Part shown: in pieces, positions 1 through 11,295 of the stretch
How the letters are laid out: every line of letters starts with the position of its first letter
Position numbering within the stretch: the stretch's first letter is position 1
Assembly: GCA_964036045.1 (NCBI GenBank)
Contig: OZ038378.1
Span: forward strand, 44,480,639-44,544,638
Direction: 5' to 3'
Length of the DNA: 64,000 nt
DNA from: Eutreptiella sp. 'Long Island Sound 2002'
Taxonomy: Eukaryota; Euglenozoa; Euglenophyceae; Eutreptiales; Eutreptiaceae
Notes under the pieces: generated by a model
Seen by the model: only the letters and a program-made list of their open reading frames with translations
Databases searched by the model: none
Told to the model about the DNA's origin: nothing
Made by a program: the position numbers and the translations under genes

Positions 1-1169
1 AGGGAACCGGAGGGAAAGGGGCAGCAGTGACGCCCGTCGCATGGACTGGAGCGTCCAGGACTGGGCACACTGAGTCATAGGGCGGAACAAGATGCAGGCC
101 AGGGGGGAGCAGACCGGGGTGATGTGACGAGGGGAAAGCAAAGCAGGCACGAACACGGAGATTGCCGGGCGGGAAGCAGGGGTGGGTACCAAGAGACGCG
201 AGCGGACAAGAGGAGCGAGGCTGGGGGTGCGGGGACGCAGACGAGGACAGTGCACAACAGAACGAGGCCGACGGCCACCAGGCAAAGTCCACAGAACGCG
301 GGGGAGTGGACAGGGAAGAGAATCCGCGGTGTACCAAGAGCACAACACATGTAGGGCGCCCGAACAGAGGGGGTAAAGGGCGTGGGTTGTGGGGGAAGCG
401 GCGACAGGGCACAGAGCTCAGGCGCGATTCCATGTGTGCAGCGCAATGTCCCACAAGCCTGACTCGAAGCCCAGCGACCACCGGCAGTGAGGGCCGAGAT
501 GGCCCGCATGCAGCCGGGCGCAGCCCCGCAGCCCCCCTCGCAGGCGTCCTCGGCGACATCTGCGGAGGTGTCGTCGCCCTCGTCTCCGGAGAGCCTGGAG
601 ACGGTCGGCAGGGAAGGGCCTGGAGCGACAGGGCGGCACAGGGGGGAAGGAGCCGTGACGAGGAAGGGAGAGGGAGGGGACAAGGACAGGCAGAGGCGGG
701 GAGGGACAGGGCATAGGGGGTGGCGGCAGGGGCTGAGGGGCAAGGGGAGGAGCAGGGGCAAAGGGCGGCGGAAGGGCCACGGGCGGACCCGTTCAACATC
801 GCGGATGTGAGAGCGGGCGTGGATATGAGGAGGAGGGAGTGGAGGGGTCGGAGGAAGTCGCCGACATTTTCGAGGTGTCGGAGGATTAGGGGGAGGGGGC
901 GGGTAGGATGACGGTGGAGGGAGGCCCAGGACAGCCGTCCGCGCCGAATGTGCTGGCGGCTGCCATGAAGTCCATCCTCCCGGGAGTGCGGAGGCAGGAG
1001 GAAGGCAAGGGCGGGCGAGGGCAGCCAGAGGCGGGAGCGGCAGGGAGCGGAGACAGCAGTGTAAGCGCCCGAGGGAGAGGGCGGGCGGCCAGGGGAGGGA
1101 AAGGGCAGGCGGGGACATCGGGGGCTGTGCACGCAAAGGGACACCTGGCAGGGAGGGGGGCAAAAGGGA

Positions 1170-3188
1170 GTGGACGGGGGCGACAATGGCCGCAGCCCCA
1201 ACGCTCTTTCAGGCAGTCGCCGCCGGGGTCGCCCCCACAGGTCAGTGCGGCAAGTAAGGGCGGAGGAGGAGAGGGAGGTGCGCCGCCAGCAGGCGGCGCG
1301 GTACGAGGCGCTGGCGCACGTGGAGCACCAGCGCTGTCGCCGCCAGCCCCCGGAGCAGGGACAGGACACCATGTACTGGTTTGAGATGGGGCCGGGGAGG
1401 ACAGGGATGCAGAGAGGGGCAGGGCAGGCGGAACAGAGCAGCGCAGCGGTGCAGGGCAGTGGTGCGGGACAAGTCGAAGGCGGCAAGGGCAAGGAGGGGA
1501 AAGGAGCGAAGCAGGAAGGGCTCCAGAGGAAGGGAAAAGGGAGGGCGGGACTCCACGCAGTAGGCAGCAAGGGACACGGGGAAATGGGGCGACAAGGCAA
1601 AGGGCAGGGGAAGGAGAGTGGTCATGGGTATGTGGGCTCGCCGGTGTTTCCAGGGAAGGGATTAGGATGGTGGGGGGGTGTAGTCCCGCCAGCAGTCCCA
1701 CCAGTCGTCCCACCATCCCCGCCGCCACCATACCCGGCGATGGGGATGGTGTACCCGCCACCGCCGGCGTACCAGGGCATGCAGCCTCAGGCGCACGTGC
1801 AGCAGCGCCCGCAGGCCAATGGGACAGCGTGGGGGGCGCAGGAAGGGAAGCGAGAAGAGCACAGGAGGGCGTGGGAGAGGTTAGGGGGGGCAGAGAGGAG
1901 CCTGAGGGAGAGGGAGGCGAGGGTCAAGGGTCAGGCAGGCAGGGCGGAGGAGGGGAGGACGGAAGGGACCGACAGGCCGCAGGAATGGGAGGCACAGGCA
2001 GTGGAGGAGCTGCAGAGGGCGTGGACGGACTTTCCGAGAAGGCAAGAGGGGTTGAGAGGGCGGAACGGGAGGGAGGACGACAAGAGGAGCGAAGGGGGCG
2101 GGAGGGTACCCCACTGATGCTGTTCAAACAGCCGGCTATCCCGCCAGAACAGGAGGGAGAGTTGCAGGAGAGGGCCCGGAGGCGGATCAGGGGGGAGGCG
2201 GCGTGGCTGGCGGAAAGTGACAGGGAGGTGGCGGCGCGGGAGCGCAGGGCGCGGGAGGAGGAGGAGGCGGTGGCCCGGGGGGCCCACCTGGTCCTCCCGG
2301 ATCCGGAAGGCGACATCCCCTCCACGGATGTGGAGGCGCGGTCACCGTCAGGGAAAAAGGGCCAGGGAGGAGGAGGAGGAGGCGGGGCAGGAAAGGGGGA
2401 AGCAGCGCAGGGAGGAGGAGCGAGGGGCAGGGGAGGCGGAGCAGGCGCCGCGGCCGGCCAGCCCCGGCCCAGAGCCGACGCAGACGGACTGGCACTCGCA
2501 GTCGCCGCCGCTGCGGCAGTATGCGCCGCCGCTGGTGCGGAGAGGACCCGGGACGGTCGCGGGCTGGACGGCGGGGGAGGTGGCGGAGCTGGTGCGCTAC
2601 GTGAAGTGGGCGGGGAAGACAAGGGGAAGGCGGGAGAAGAGGGGGACCCGCCCGTTCAGCGACCTGGTCGGCAGGGCAGGGAGGCCCAGAGGAGGTGGGC
2701 TGGAGATCGACAAGGGGTGCCGGAGGAGGGAGCAGAGAGGTGCAGGGACGCAGGGAAGGGCAGGGACACGGCTGAAGGTGGAGGGGGATGTGGTGATGGT
2801 AGACGCGCACGAGAACCCCAAGCGGAGGGCACAGGGCCAGCGGCGGGGGAGAGGGGAGATTGGGCGGCGGAGTACGGGGGCGCAGGCGGGTGCGGAGGGA
2901 GCGACCGGGCAGCGGGACGCGAGATGTATCGTGGGTACGGCGAGCAGTCTTGGGCAGAACGAGAAGCTGACGGGATGCAGTAGTGGAATGGGGTACTTTG
3001 AAGGAGCAGAGCACAAGGTCGTGACCAACGAGAACAGCCGGAGATGGCGTGGAGCAGCGCTGTGCCCTTCGGGTGAAGCACGGTGCCAAGGAAGCCTTGA
3101 AGGAGAGGCGAACGGGCAGACGAATCCAATATTCCGACACGTTGGTGCCAGGGTCTTGGCTAATGGTGCTCAGAACGCGTCCTCATAG
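1170..3188 (+). pseudogene. Broken ORF with a KWAG motif, related to LINE-2 ORF3
   Basis: The most protein-like reading uses three + strand frames in turn. From 1170 to 2117 it is Gln/Glu/Arg-rich with a Pro/Tyr-rich stretch near 1680-1800 (PPSPPPPYPAMGMVYPPPP). From about 2118 to 2440 a second frame is charged (ESDREVAARERRAREEEEA) and probably helical. From about 2445 to 3188 a third frame contains AELVRYVKWAG. The last motif matches LQELRRWVKWAG in the minus-strand LINE-2 ORF3, so this is probably the C-terminal part of a related ORF. At least two frameshifts are needed. Other frames are open here only because of purine bias. Function unknown; a basic, charged protein of this sort could bind nucleic acid, but no domain is recognised. 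Confidence 0.35.
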
Positions 3189-4780
3189 AGGTTGCTGGGA
3201 CGGGCAGGTGGTAGCGCTGGTGTACTGGAGTCCGGTGCTGCAGAGCCACATCTCGGTGGCCCCCTCTGTGGGCTGGCAGCAGGAGTGTGTGGGCTATCCG
3301 CCGACCTGCTACATGGCGGCAGGGCTCTCAGCATGACAAGATGGTGGTGCATTGAAATGATTGGACTTACGCGTGCCCTGCTCTGAGGAGTTGACCACGC
3401 CAGGCCTTGGTGGCCGTCGGCGCCATGGGACACCTGCGAGGTGCAACGAAGTGTCAACCCTTGGTGACCACGCCGAGTCCGACTGGGGGCTCTGGTCCGA
3501 TTGGAGAAGCTCCGTACAGCATCGCCGCGGCTGGTCTATGCAACTGGGCTCCACAGTGCAAATGCAGCGAATGGCAATTCGACAAGCGTCTCCCTGTCGT
3601 TCTCTCTGTGTTTCTTCGGAGAATGCGGTGGCTCATGGTGCGTAGGAACCCAACGGCCATGCCAGTCCTCGGGCAGGGCCACAGTCCAGTCCGCAGATAC
3701 AGCCCCCCCCCCCCCCCCACACAGGGCACAAGGCAACCAGGATGGGGTGAGTGACGGGGACCGCAGGAACACTAGGGTCGGGGAGACCCCAGGGAAAAGA
3801 GTAGGGGCGACGGAGAGGGGCAGGGGTAGAGCACGCGGGAGGCACACACGAGAGACAGCGCGGCTCAGACAGGGAGGGCAGACGTACAGGCAGGATCGAC
3901 TGCCAGAAGGAGAATGGGAGGGGAGACGGGCGAGTGAGGGGTCGCGGGGCTGCGGGACAGGGGTAGCACGGAGAAGAGCAGGGGGCACACGCAGGGTGCG
4001 CGGGAGCAGCGGAGGACGCCAACACGGGGACACAAAAAAAAACAGCAGAACAGGCGGACACACAAGAGGGACACAAAGAGGAGGCGGGGCGCGCCAGGTG
4101 GGGGGAACAGGGGGCCAACAAGGGCGCAAAGGGACACAATGTCTCTCACAGAGAAACACCATGCCGATGACCCGCATTGAGCCGTACCGGCCGCCCCGCC
4201 GGACCATCAGGGAACTGATGGAGGGGCGGCCGGTGGGGGAGGATGATGGGGTAGTCCCCCCGAAGGGGTGTCTGGGGGAGCCGCCCAGGTCGGCCTACAG
4301 GTCAGAAGACAGGGCGGAAGCCCTGAGGCCTGTGAAAGCGCGCGAGATACAACCATGGCCCGGGGACGACCAGGGGCGAGCACACGGAGCAGGAGAACAA
4401 CACTAAGAGGGCGGGCAGGAGACAGAGGGGAGGAGAGGGTGGAGAGGAGAAAGAGAAGAAACACGTCGCGAGGGAGAAGCGCCCACCTGGCATGGCCGGG
4501 GACCAGCAAGGGCCGCGCCACAGGATGGCGGTGGGACAGGACATGAGCACCGAACGGAACCGAGACAGATGGCGATGCAGTGTTTTTGTGCTCGCATGCA
4601 GGGAGGGGGGAACCACGCGGAAAAAAGCACGGCGAGAAAGAAAAAAAAAAGCAAACGACACCCCACAGCACCACAAGGGGACGGGACAGAGAAGGGCGTG
4701 TGGCTAGAACCACGCGAAGGCCCGAGGGGACTAGGACGGCATAGGAGGCGGCACAGGAGTGGGGGGCGGGGGCGGGAGGG
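3189..4780 (+). other. Purine-rich stretch without a supportable gene
   Basis: GC-rich, G/A-skewed DNA. Short open frames (for example 3501-4406 on +) are Arg/Gly-rich and look compositional. A run of 16 C lies at 3703-3718. A frame around 4160-4406 begins with a plausible protein start (MPMTRIEPYRPPRRTIREL) but ends quickly and matches nothing I recognise. Confidence 0.3.
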
Positions 4781-5140
4781 GAGCGACCCGTGCTAGCCGC
4801 ACAAAACGGTCCCCAGGATGGATGAGGATCCAGTGGGCCCGCGCCACAGGGTTGCTGGCGGCCCGGTGGGGTATAAACACGGGATGAGGGATGGGACGGG
4901 GCCGCACAACAGCCCAGGGGATTAAGCCGGGGCCGGGGCACAGGGGAAAGGGGTGGGGGCGGGAAGGGAGCGACCCGTGCTAGGCGCACGAAACGGTCCC
5001 CGGATGGAAGAGGATCCAGTGGGCCCGCGCCACAGGGTTGCTGCGAACCGGCCGGGTATAAACACGGGATGAACGGAAAAAGGGACGGGACGGGGAAGGC
5101 CGTGTGGCTAGGGCCGCACAACGGCCTGACGGCTCAGGGA
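4781..5140 (+). repeat. Two 187-bp tandem monomers with TATA-like boxes
   Basis: The segment starting GAGCGACCCGTGCTA at 4781 recurs at 4968 (GAGCGACCCGTGCTAG), giving a period of about 187 bp. Each copy has a shared BamHI-like GAGGATCCAGTGGGCCCGCG block and then GTATAAACACGGGATGA, at 4871 and 5056. The TATAAA sits in an otherwise GC-rich context, which makes it stand out as a possible core promoter element on the + strand. Tandem promoter monomers are known from mouse L1 5' regions, but here the monomers lie 3' of the visible frames. They could therefore belong to a following element that is now lost. Function is unproven. Confidence 0.55.
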
Positions 5141-5868
5141 GTCCACAGGACGCTGGGAACGAGCCAGTGCCGGGATGTGGCAAAGGGGAATGGGGGATGG
5201 GATGGGCAGGGAGACGAAAGGCGCCAAGCAACAGCCCCGTGGGGTTGAGAAACCAGTCGCCATGGAGTGGTGAACCATGAGCCGACCATGGGGAACCTGA
5301 CCACGGGAAGTCGGAAAAATGCCCTGAATTCCGGGACGGCGGTGAGGTGTCCGCAGGGGTAGGGCTTGACCTTGAGATCCCCGGGTCAATGGCCTGAGTA
5401 CACGCAGGTTCACGCGTGAGCGGGACCAGGGAGAATGTGGAAAGGGTCGCCCCCTGGCCTCCAGCCTTAGATGGACGACACCCAAGTGCACCCGGGAGCC
5501 GAGTGGGTACTCCAACCAATGAGGGATGGAAAGTGGTGGAATGTGGTTGACGGAGAGAAATGCTCCGCTGTCGGCGAGGGCTATCCACAGGAAACCCGCC
5601 TGCAGGCGCCGAAAAAGGCTGTGCTAGGGGGGGAAGGCCGGGGCATCCTTCAGAGGGTGACCAGAAGGAGCTGAAACCGTGAGGGCAGCAACTGAAGGGA
5701 AGCTACCGCCGGTCATGCCCCAAGGGAACCTGGTTGAAGTTCTCGGCAGTGAGGTGACACAGGGGTCGCCAGGGAAACTGATGGTGGAGAGCTCTCCTTC
5801 CCGCCAGAGGCGGCCACCATGTAAAACAAAGAAGGAGATGTCCGATGAGGCTGCGGACGCGGCCGCCC

Positions 5869-5888
5869 CTACTTACTTACTTACTTAC
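5869..5888 (+). repeat. (TTAC)n microsatellite at a composition boundary
   Basis: Four to five TTAC/ACTT units. The DNA to the left is purine-rich and GC-rich; the DNA to the right is balanced. This is consistent with the 3' tail of a LINE inserted on the + strand, but no matching 5' flank is in the window to confirm a target duplication. Confidence 0.5.
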
Positions 5889-8800
5889 AGTTTCAGTGTT
5901 TGTACTAACGCCCTCCCTCAATCGGGAGCGGTTTTCCAAACACCTGCACATCTGCTGCTTTTGGAGTCCTGCCCCTGCCCTGGCTTTGCCCTGCAGTCCC
6001 TTGCCTGTGGTTACCAGCGTGAACCAGGTGGCCGCTTATCAGGTCTGCAGCCTGCAAGCGAATGTATGCCATGTTGACCACGTGTTGCATGCGATGTGCC
6101 CTAATGTTATGACCTTGGGGAGCCAACGAAGAGCAGTGGCTTCCTGGTCCAGGGGGGAATGACAAGCAAGGTGCTGTGAAGCAAGGTGTGTTCACCGTCC
6201 TTTGAAGACAAGCGTGCCCACAGTTAGGACCCGTAACTGGTCCAGACCCATTGGGTTCTACCCTTCTTTGGGGTGTTACCATAGCCCTAATTTTCTTCCG
6301 TATGTCTGTGTGTGTCTCACTTCTCTCCTCGGCGTGCCTCCTTTTCAGGCTTCGCTGATGTCGGAGCGAAGGTCCTAGTCAGGTACGATGACCACTCCTA
6401 GGGGGCTTAATTTCTGGGCTGGCGCCTAACCTTTGAAGGAAACAGCAAAAGCCCTACCTACTAGAGCAGAGGGGTGGCCAAGTGTGCTAAGAGCATACAA
6501 AACGCCCATTTTTCTGATGACCAAAAAGTAACACATTTACCTGTCCGCGAGGAAAAGCACGCGGAGCAGGAGACACCACTACACTACACTCACTGATGCC
6601 AGCACCAGCCTTCGAAGGCAGGGTGAGTACAACCGCACTCAGTCCCTACCAGGACTGCTGACCCTGACCCCTACACACGCTACTGGGAGGTCATGTCAAA
6701 GATGTCACGATCCCTATTGGCGCCGCTGTCACATTGCAAGCGAACACAGCGCCGTTGGGCAATTGTGGCCAGCCATGGACGCCACCACGCGCTAAGCTGA
6801 CAGGGCTTGGGAGGAGAGGTGCACTGTTTGAGCGCACAAAGTGTTGTAAGGGTTGTACTCGATGAAGTCTTCCAGTGACCCATGTTGATTGTGTGATCAG
6901 CGCCGTTTTTAGCTTGAGCTAAAAATGGGAAGTTGCCGAAGGCAACTGCTGCTGCACCAATTCACCCTCCCTTTCCCACCTGAGAGCATAGGTAAGACAA
7001 GGACAGTTCTGGACGTAGGAACCTAACCTGCCTCGCCATATTATACAGGTCTTCGACAGGAAAATCATTCGCTGTTCCAGAACTGCCCTATCAAGCAAGC
7101 AAGCTCTAAAGACTCTGCCAATTCTCTTATAGAACGTGGGGCGGAGCCCCGGGTAACTTAAACAATACTTTTTATCGCGGCCACAGCGTGTGGCCTACAG
7201 CCCCATAATGCATCATGCTGTACGCAGGCAAGGGAGGCAAAGGACAACAAGATTAACCCTACAATTTAACCAATCACAAGGAAACTCAACCGGGAGGTGA
7301 GCTCCTCCTGGGCTTACTTACCTTACTCTCCAAGTATCGTGTGTATGCCGAAGGACACAGAACGCAAGAGCAACCCTAAACTGTACAGCAATTTTTACAC
7401 AACCCTAAGCGATTAATGCATCCTATGTGTTCTGCACTTCTTACCTTGTCTCATGCAGGAGAAAGGGGGGGAAATGGCGAGCAACTGGGAAAAGGCAAAA
7501 CGAAGCCTGAGCGTTTTAAATAACCCAATGTTAACGCCACGGCGAGGCAAGCACGAGCAAGCACCTTTTTTTTTACCTGTAGAGAAAAAGGAGGGAGCGG
7601 ATGGATGCACAGGGAAAGCGCCCCAAGGTGTGGATGCCTAGATGATGCACATGCATCGCGAGCACAGCACATACTCTAGCCCTAGGTGCGCGCTGCGTGC
7701 TCCGTTCGACTAACATACCCTCTATTCCTGTTTTGACCTGTGCAGAGCGCGAGAGGTCAACGCCCAAACCCCCAACAAACGCAGTGGTGACACCCCTAGC
7801 GTTAGAACAAAACTAACAACACGAACACAATGCATGCATCTGACATGACAGTAACATACCTGAGAGGCGGGTTGTCTGCCTGCTCTGTTGTGTGGTTGCC
7901 TGTTAAGAACTTGTTCCTAACGGTTATGAAATTTTTGGTGCAACTGTGCAAAAACTTCCGGTAAAAGCTTCTAAGACCATGGGTCATACGTTCTTATCCA
8001 GGTGCCGTTTACGCTTCTGCGCCTCTTTTTTGGAGTGTGCTTCTGTTGCGCTTGTCTGCGGTTTTAAGTTTTGGACTATAAATGACGATTTCTAATCTCT
8101 TTTCGTCGATTTTCAGCGATTTGACTCCATGAAATGCTAACCCTTCCGCTCAACCACAGGATTCACTCCCTGTTGGTTCCATTTTCTATTTCTTTCACCT
8201 CCCGGAGGTTGGGCCCTCTATTCGGAGAATACTGCCCCGCCCTGCCCCTTGGTCAGGATGTTCACTAAAACGCTGTGAATACAGCGATTGCCGTGCGCAT
8301 TAGAGCATTCAACAGTACCCTAGTGGGCAAGCATGCATACTCTAGGGACGAGGTCCTGGGATCAAAGCCCACTGCCCCCAAATCTTTACCAATTGTTTTC
8401 GCAGCACGCTGGCAACTTTTGAGGAATGCCCCATCGAAGGACATCATTCACGGTACATTACACTGTTTTCAAGGGTACCTACAGTGTGGTAAGCTTCTAC
8501 AAACTGATGGGAGTGTCATTGGTTGGTTTGAAACATTTTCTGAGGTGACCCTGGGGAAATATGAGCCTTTTCCCCTGGTCCCACGAGCTTGATCAACTAG
8601 TACTCCGGGGGGGAGTAAGAAAAGGTCACTACCGTGTCTTTCTCGGAGGACTTGATCCAGGCCACACACCCCCCTAAATCTTTGGAAGGTGCTGAGACTA
8701 ACAGGTAATCATTTTTATCACTCTTTTGAAGCTTGAAGTACACTTTCTCAAGGTAACTAGGGTTATAACACTAGCTTCCCGTTGAGGCCCACCCCTACAA

Positions 8801-9374
8801 CTCAAGTGAGAGGAGGTATCTTCCTTAATCGAGGTAATACCAAAATAAAGTAGGCACTTCTTGCCTCGGGCCTTGTAGGTTAAGCCTAGTGGTCTCTGAT
8901 CTCAATACCCCTCTACTCAAATGATTGTATCACTTAATGTGGTTCTACATTTTGACTGATTCTGAATTCAGTTGCTTGGCCATGCTGGCCAAGCCATATG
9001 CTGTGTCTGGCCCACCTCCTTTGCCTCAGATTCCTATCCAACTCCAGTGCTACCAAATTAGTGCACATGAAGTGCTTGGTACTGTCCTGGGGACCTGAGT
9101 CATGTCATTTATCTCTTAAAATCATCCATTTTGTTTATAAATCATTTGAGTACTGTATTTAGATCTACATTTCTCTCTCTGCAGCCCCTCTTTGTTACAC
9201 ATGTTTTGATTGTGGAAGGACTTATCCTGATTTTATTGATCTGGTGCCTGAATTTGCTCGATTTCATCTTTCTGTAGGACTCATTTTGACTTGTGGAAAA
9301 ACATCAAGGGTTTTTGGAACAGATACAAGGAACAAGCACAAGTGTGAGCAAACCACCAACCCTTTCTGTATGTG
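5889..9374. other. Non-genic DNA of ordinary composition
   Basis: About 3.5 kb with balanced base composition, no open frame above about 130 codons and no recognisable protein. Local features are an inverted TTTTTAGCTTGAGCTAAAAA at 6906-6925, poly-T at 7567-7574 and a tRNA-like segment near 8322. It is probably the unique host sequence into which the neighbouring elements inserted. Introns or non-coding RNA cannot be excluded. Confidence 0.5.
8322..8373 (+). other. tRNA-like segment, possibly a SINE head or tRNA fossil
   Basis: AGTGGGC at 8322-8328 is the exact reverse complement of GCCCACT at 8367-8373. Between them lies a T-arm-like piece (CTGGGATCAAAGCCCA) preceded by a short spacer resembling an anticodon arm. 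The CCTAGTGGGCAAGC stretch resembles a pol III A box, and GGATCAAAGCC is a weak B box that lacks the invariant TTCGA. No good cloverleaf can be drawn, so this is not a working tRNA. A tRNA-derived SINE is possible, but no second copy is seen in the window. Confidence 0.25.
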
Positions 9375-11040
9375 TTGGGCTGTGGCGGTGCTTGTGGTGG
9401 GAGGACGGATGATGAGGATGCCTGGTCTGAGCAAGCGGGGCGGTGGGGTCGGCTGGTCGCCTGCCGGGTTGCGGGGAGAGGCTGGGATCCGTGCGGGGGG
9501 GTTGGCACGTTGTCACCTTGCAGCCTACTCTGGCTTGTTGAGGGCCAGGGGTGGGTGTGCCCCTTTTCCTCCGTGCTCGGTTGGGCGGTACTTGGGGTGG
9601 TGGGATTGGAGGCGTGTGGGCTTGGAAAACGCGGTGGGTAGCCTGTTGGCAGGGGTCCCGCAGCGGGGGATCTGCCGGCGTTGGCATGGTCGCCCTCACG
9701 CGGTTTCGTTCGAGGTCGAGAAGTTTTTGCACTGTTTCTTGGGGGCCGGTGGGCCAGGGTAGTGCGGATGGGCTGTCGTCAAAGGGTTGGTTGAGGTGGT
9801 AGTTCCTCATTGCTTTCGCCTGCCTGATCCAGGCCCCCGTGGTTTCCGGCGTGTCTGGACTGTTTGCAGACCCCTGGGCCCAGAACATTGCTGTAAAGAG
9901 GGCTTCCCTTGGTGCGCCCCCTCAGCCTGTGGCAGTGGTGGCTTGGAGGAGTCGCTGTCGGCCCCACGGGGAGTCCTCACGTTCTTTTTCTGGGGTGTAG
10001 GCCTGGGCTGCCGGGAGGACTCTTCGTGCCCAGTGGTGTACCCACCATTGGGTGTCCGCTCTAAGGATGTGGATGGCTGGTCTTCAGGGGGGGGGGTGGC
10101 GAGGGTGTCCCATGGTGCGACGGCTACTTCCGTTCGCGAGCGGTGGAGCTGTGAGGTGGTCTTGCGGCAGAGGAGCCGATCAATATGGAGGGGCGTTACT
10201 GGGTCTTTTGCGCCTTGCGTTGGCGCGGGGGTCGCCGGGATAGTAGTGGGATCTCAGTGGGGTTCGTGGGCGGCGAGGGCATAGAGGGCGACCGTTATGA
10301 TGTGTTGCGCTTCTCCCTCCAGGACGGTGTGGCGCTCTGTGTCGCAATTCTTGGGTGTGTGGGCTGTGTCGTTGACGATGATGTGGGCCAGATCGCGCTA
10401 GTGCGCCTTTTTCCTGCTGTCTGCTGCCTGCGCCCGTTTGTTCCCCGGGATGTGCTGATGGTCGTGTTTTGGTGGGGGCGGTCCGAGGGCAAGGGATCCT
10501 ACCCTGTGCAGGGGGATTGGTTGTTCCCTAGACCTGCTAGGCAGGATGTATATGCCCGGGTCCCGCGGCACTGTGCCCAAGTATGCTGGGGGCCGGGAGG
10601 GGTTTGCGTAGGGCTGAGGTGCAAGGGGTGGAGCAGGGTGGGTCGTGGTGCTCAGAACGGGGCTGGTCGATGCCGTATGGGGTGATGTTGACGGCGAAAG
10701 GTTGGACGGTGCGCTGCAGTTTGTGGGGTTGGATGTCGTTGAGGCGCGCCACTGCTTGTGTGTGGGAGTGTCCATTGCTGATCCACAGGGCGGCCGCCTA
10801 TCATGCTGCCGGCTTCAGGCAGTCCGTGATGATGCCCGTGATTGTGCGGTTGTTGGTGGCATCCAACACCCTGGTGGGGGGACAGTGTGGTCTTCGCGGA
10901 GGGTGCGGGCCCTGCGTGGTGCTCCGTGTTGGTGTTCGACTTCTTGGGCAGGGGTGTGTACGCGTGCGTGTTGGGCTTCTTGTTGGGGCGGTGTGCCGTG
11001 TTAACGGGGCTGGGCCCTCAGGGTGGGTGATGGATTGTTT
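9375..11040 (-). pseudogene. LINE-2 ORF1 fragment (old copy, left half)
   Basis: This matches 23460-25130 of the giant LINE-2 copy along its whole length on the same strand. For example, WAQGS.NSPDTPE and MRNYHL.QPF.DSP in the 9304-9888 frame correspond to YWAQGSPSGPDTPEPTE and MRNYHLHHPFGDSP at 23604-24173. YLGTVP.D.GIYILP near 10550 corresponds to the same peptide near 24620. Frames are badly broken, so it is more decayed than the giant copy. Its right edge, TGATGGATTG at 11029-11038, recurs at the start of the fragment at 58262, which continues LINE-2 from exactly this point. The left edge near 9375 is an internal position of ORF1, so the fragment lacks the 3' half of the element. Confidence 0.8.
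11022..11040. repeat. Left target-site duplication of the split AlkB-LINE copy
   Basis: GGGTGGGTGATGGATTGTT here matches GGGTGCGTGATGGATGGTT at 58264-58282, 17 of 19 bases. The two flank the 3' end (11041) and 5' end (58261) of one AlkB-LINE, and both read as the same point of the LINE-2 ORF1 that was hit. Confidence 0.7.
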
Positions 11041-11295
11041 GAATGTTCTTAACCGCATCAACTTGTTCTGGGGCTGACGTCCCCCAATACAAGTATTTAC
11101 AACAACATATTGAGATATGTACATGGTTGCTCTGATGGTTAGGTTAGACGAACGCTGATTGACCCTGTGGGGGAGGGGGTGGGTTCAGGAAGGGGCAGAG
11201 GACTGAAGGGGTCGGGAGGAGGAGAAGGAAGGTCCCTGGATGGGCGGAAAAAATTTGGGATGTCCCGGGAGGCGTTGGAGTGGGGGGGGGGCAGG
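11041..11295 (-). mobile_element. AlkB-LINE 3' end (the missing terminus of the copy at 49625-58261)
   Basis: This follows 39720-39974 of the full-length AlkB-LINE nearly base for base: CCGCATCAACTTGTTCTGGG, GTATTTACA, CTCTGATGGTTAGGTTAGA and GATGTCCCGGGAGGCGTTGG are all shared. It includes the end of the RNase H ORF and the 3' UTR. Identity stops after the G10CAGG run at 11282-11295. The copy at 49625 begins with the same G-run and continues the element where this one stops, so the two are parts of one insertion. The poly(A) tail, clear in the full-length copy, is here reduced to an A-rich trace on the minus strand next to 11041. Confidence 0.8.

Larger units (their letters stand above)
1..5888 (+). 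mobile_element. Purine-rich LINE-like remnant, 5' end cut by the window edge
   Basis: The + strand is strongly G/A-rich from base 1 to about 5870, and the composition then changes abruptly to ordinary DNA. The switch falls at a (TTAC)n run at 5869-5888, which could be the simple-sequence 3' tail of a + strand LINE. Inside are decayed frames rich in Gly, Arg, Glu and Pro. One of these carries a short motif, VRYVKWAG near 2590-2615, resembling RRWVKWAG in the third ORF of the minus-strand LINE-2 at about 14050. Two 187-bp monomers lie at 4781-5140. No endonuclease or RT motif is visible here. The LINE assignment is an inference from the shared motif, the skew and the tail; the block could instead be expanded low-complexity DNA. 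Confidence 0.4.

Noticed and set aside
75-1761. Pro/Leu-rich minus-strand open frames at the left edge
   Set aside because: They mirror the purine-rich + strand; no motif or codon pattern supports them over the + strand reading.
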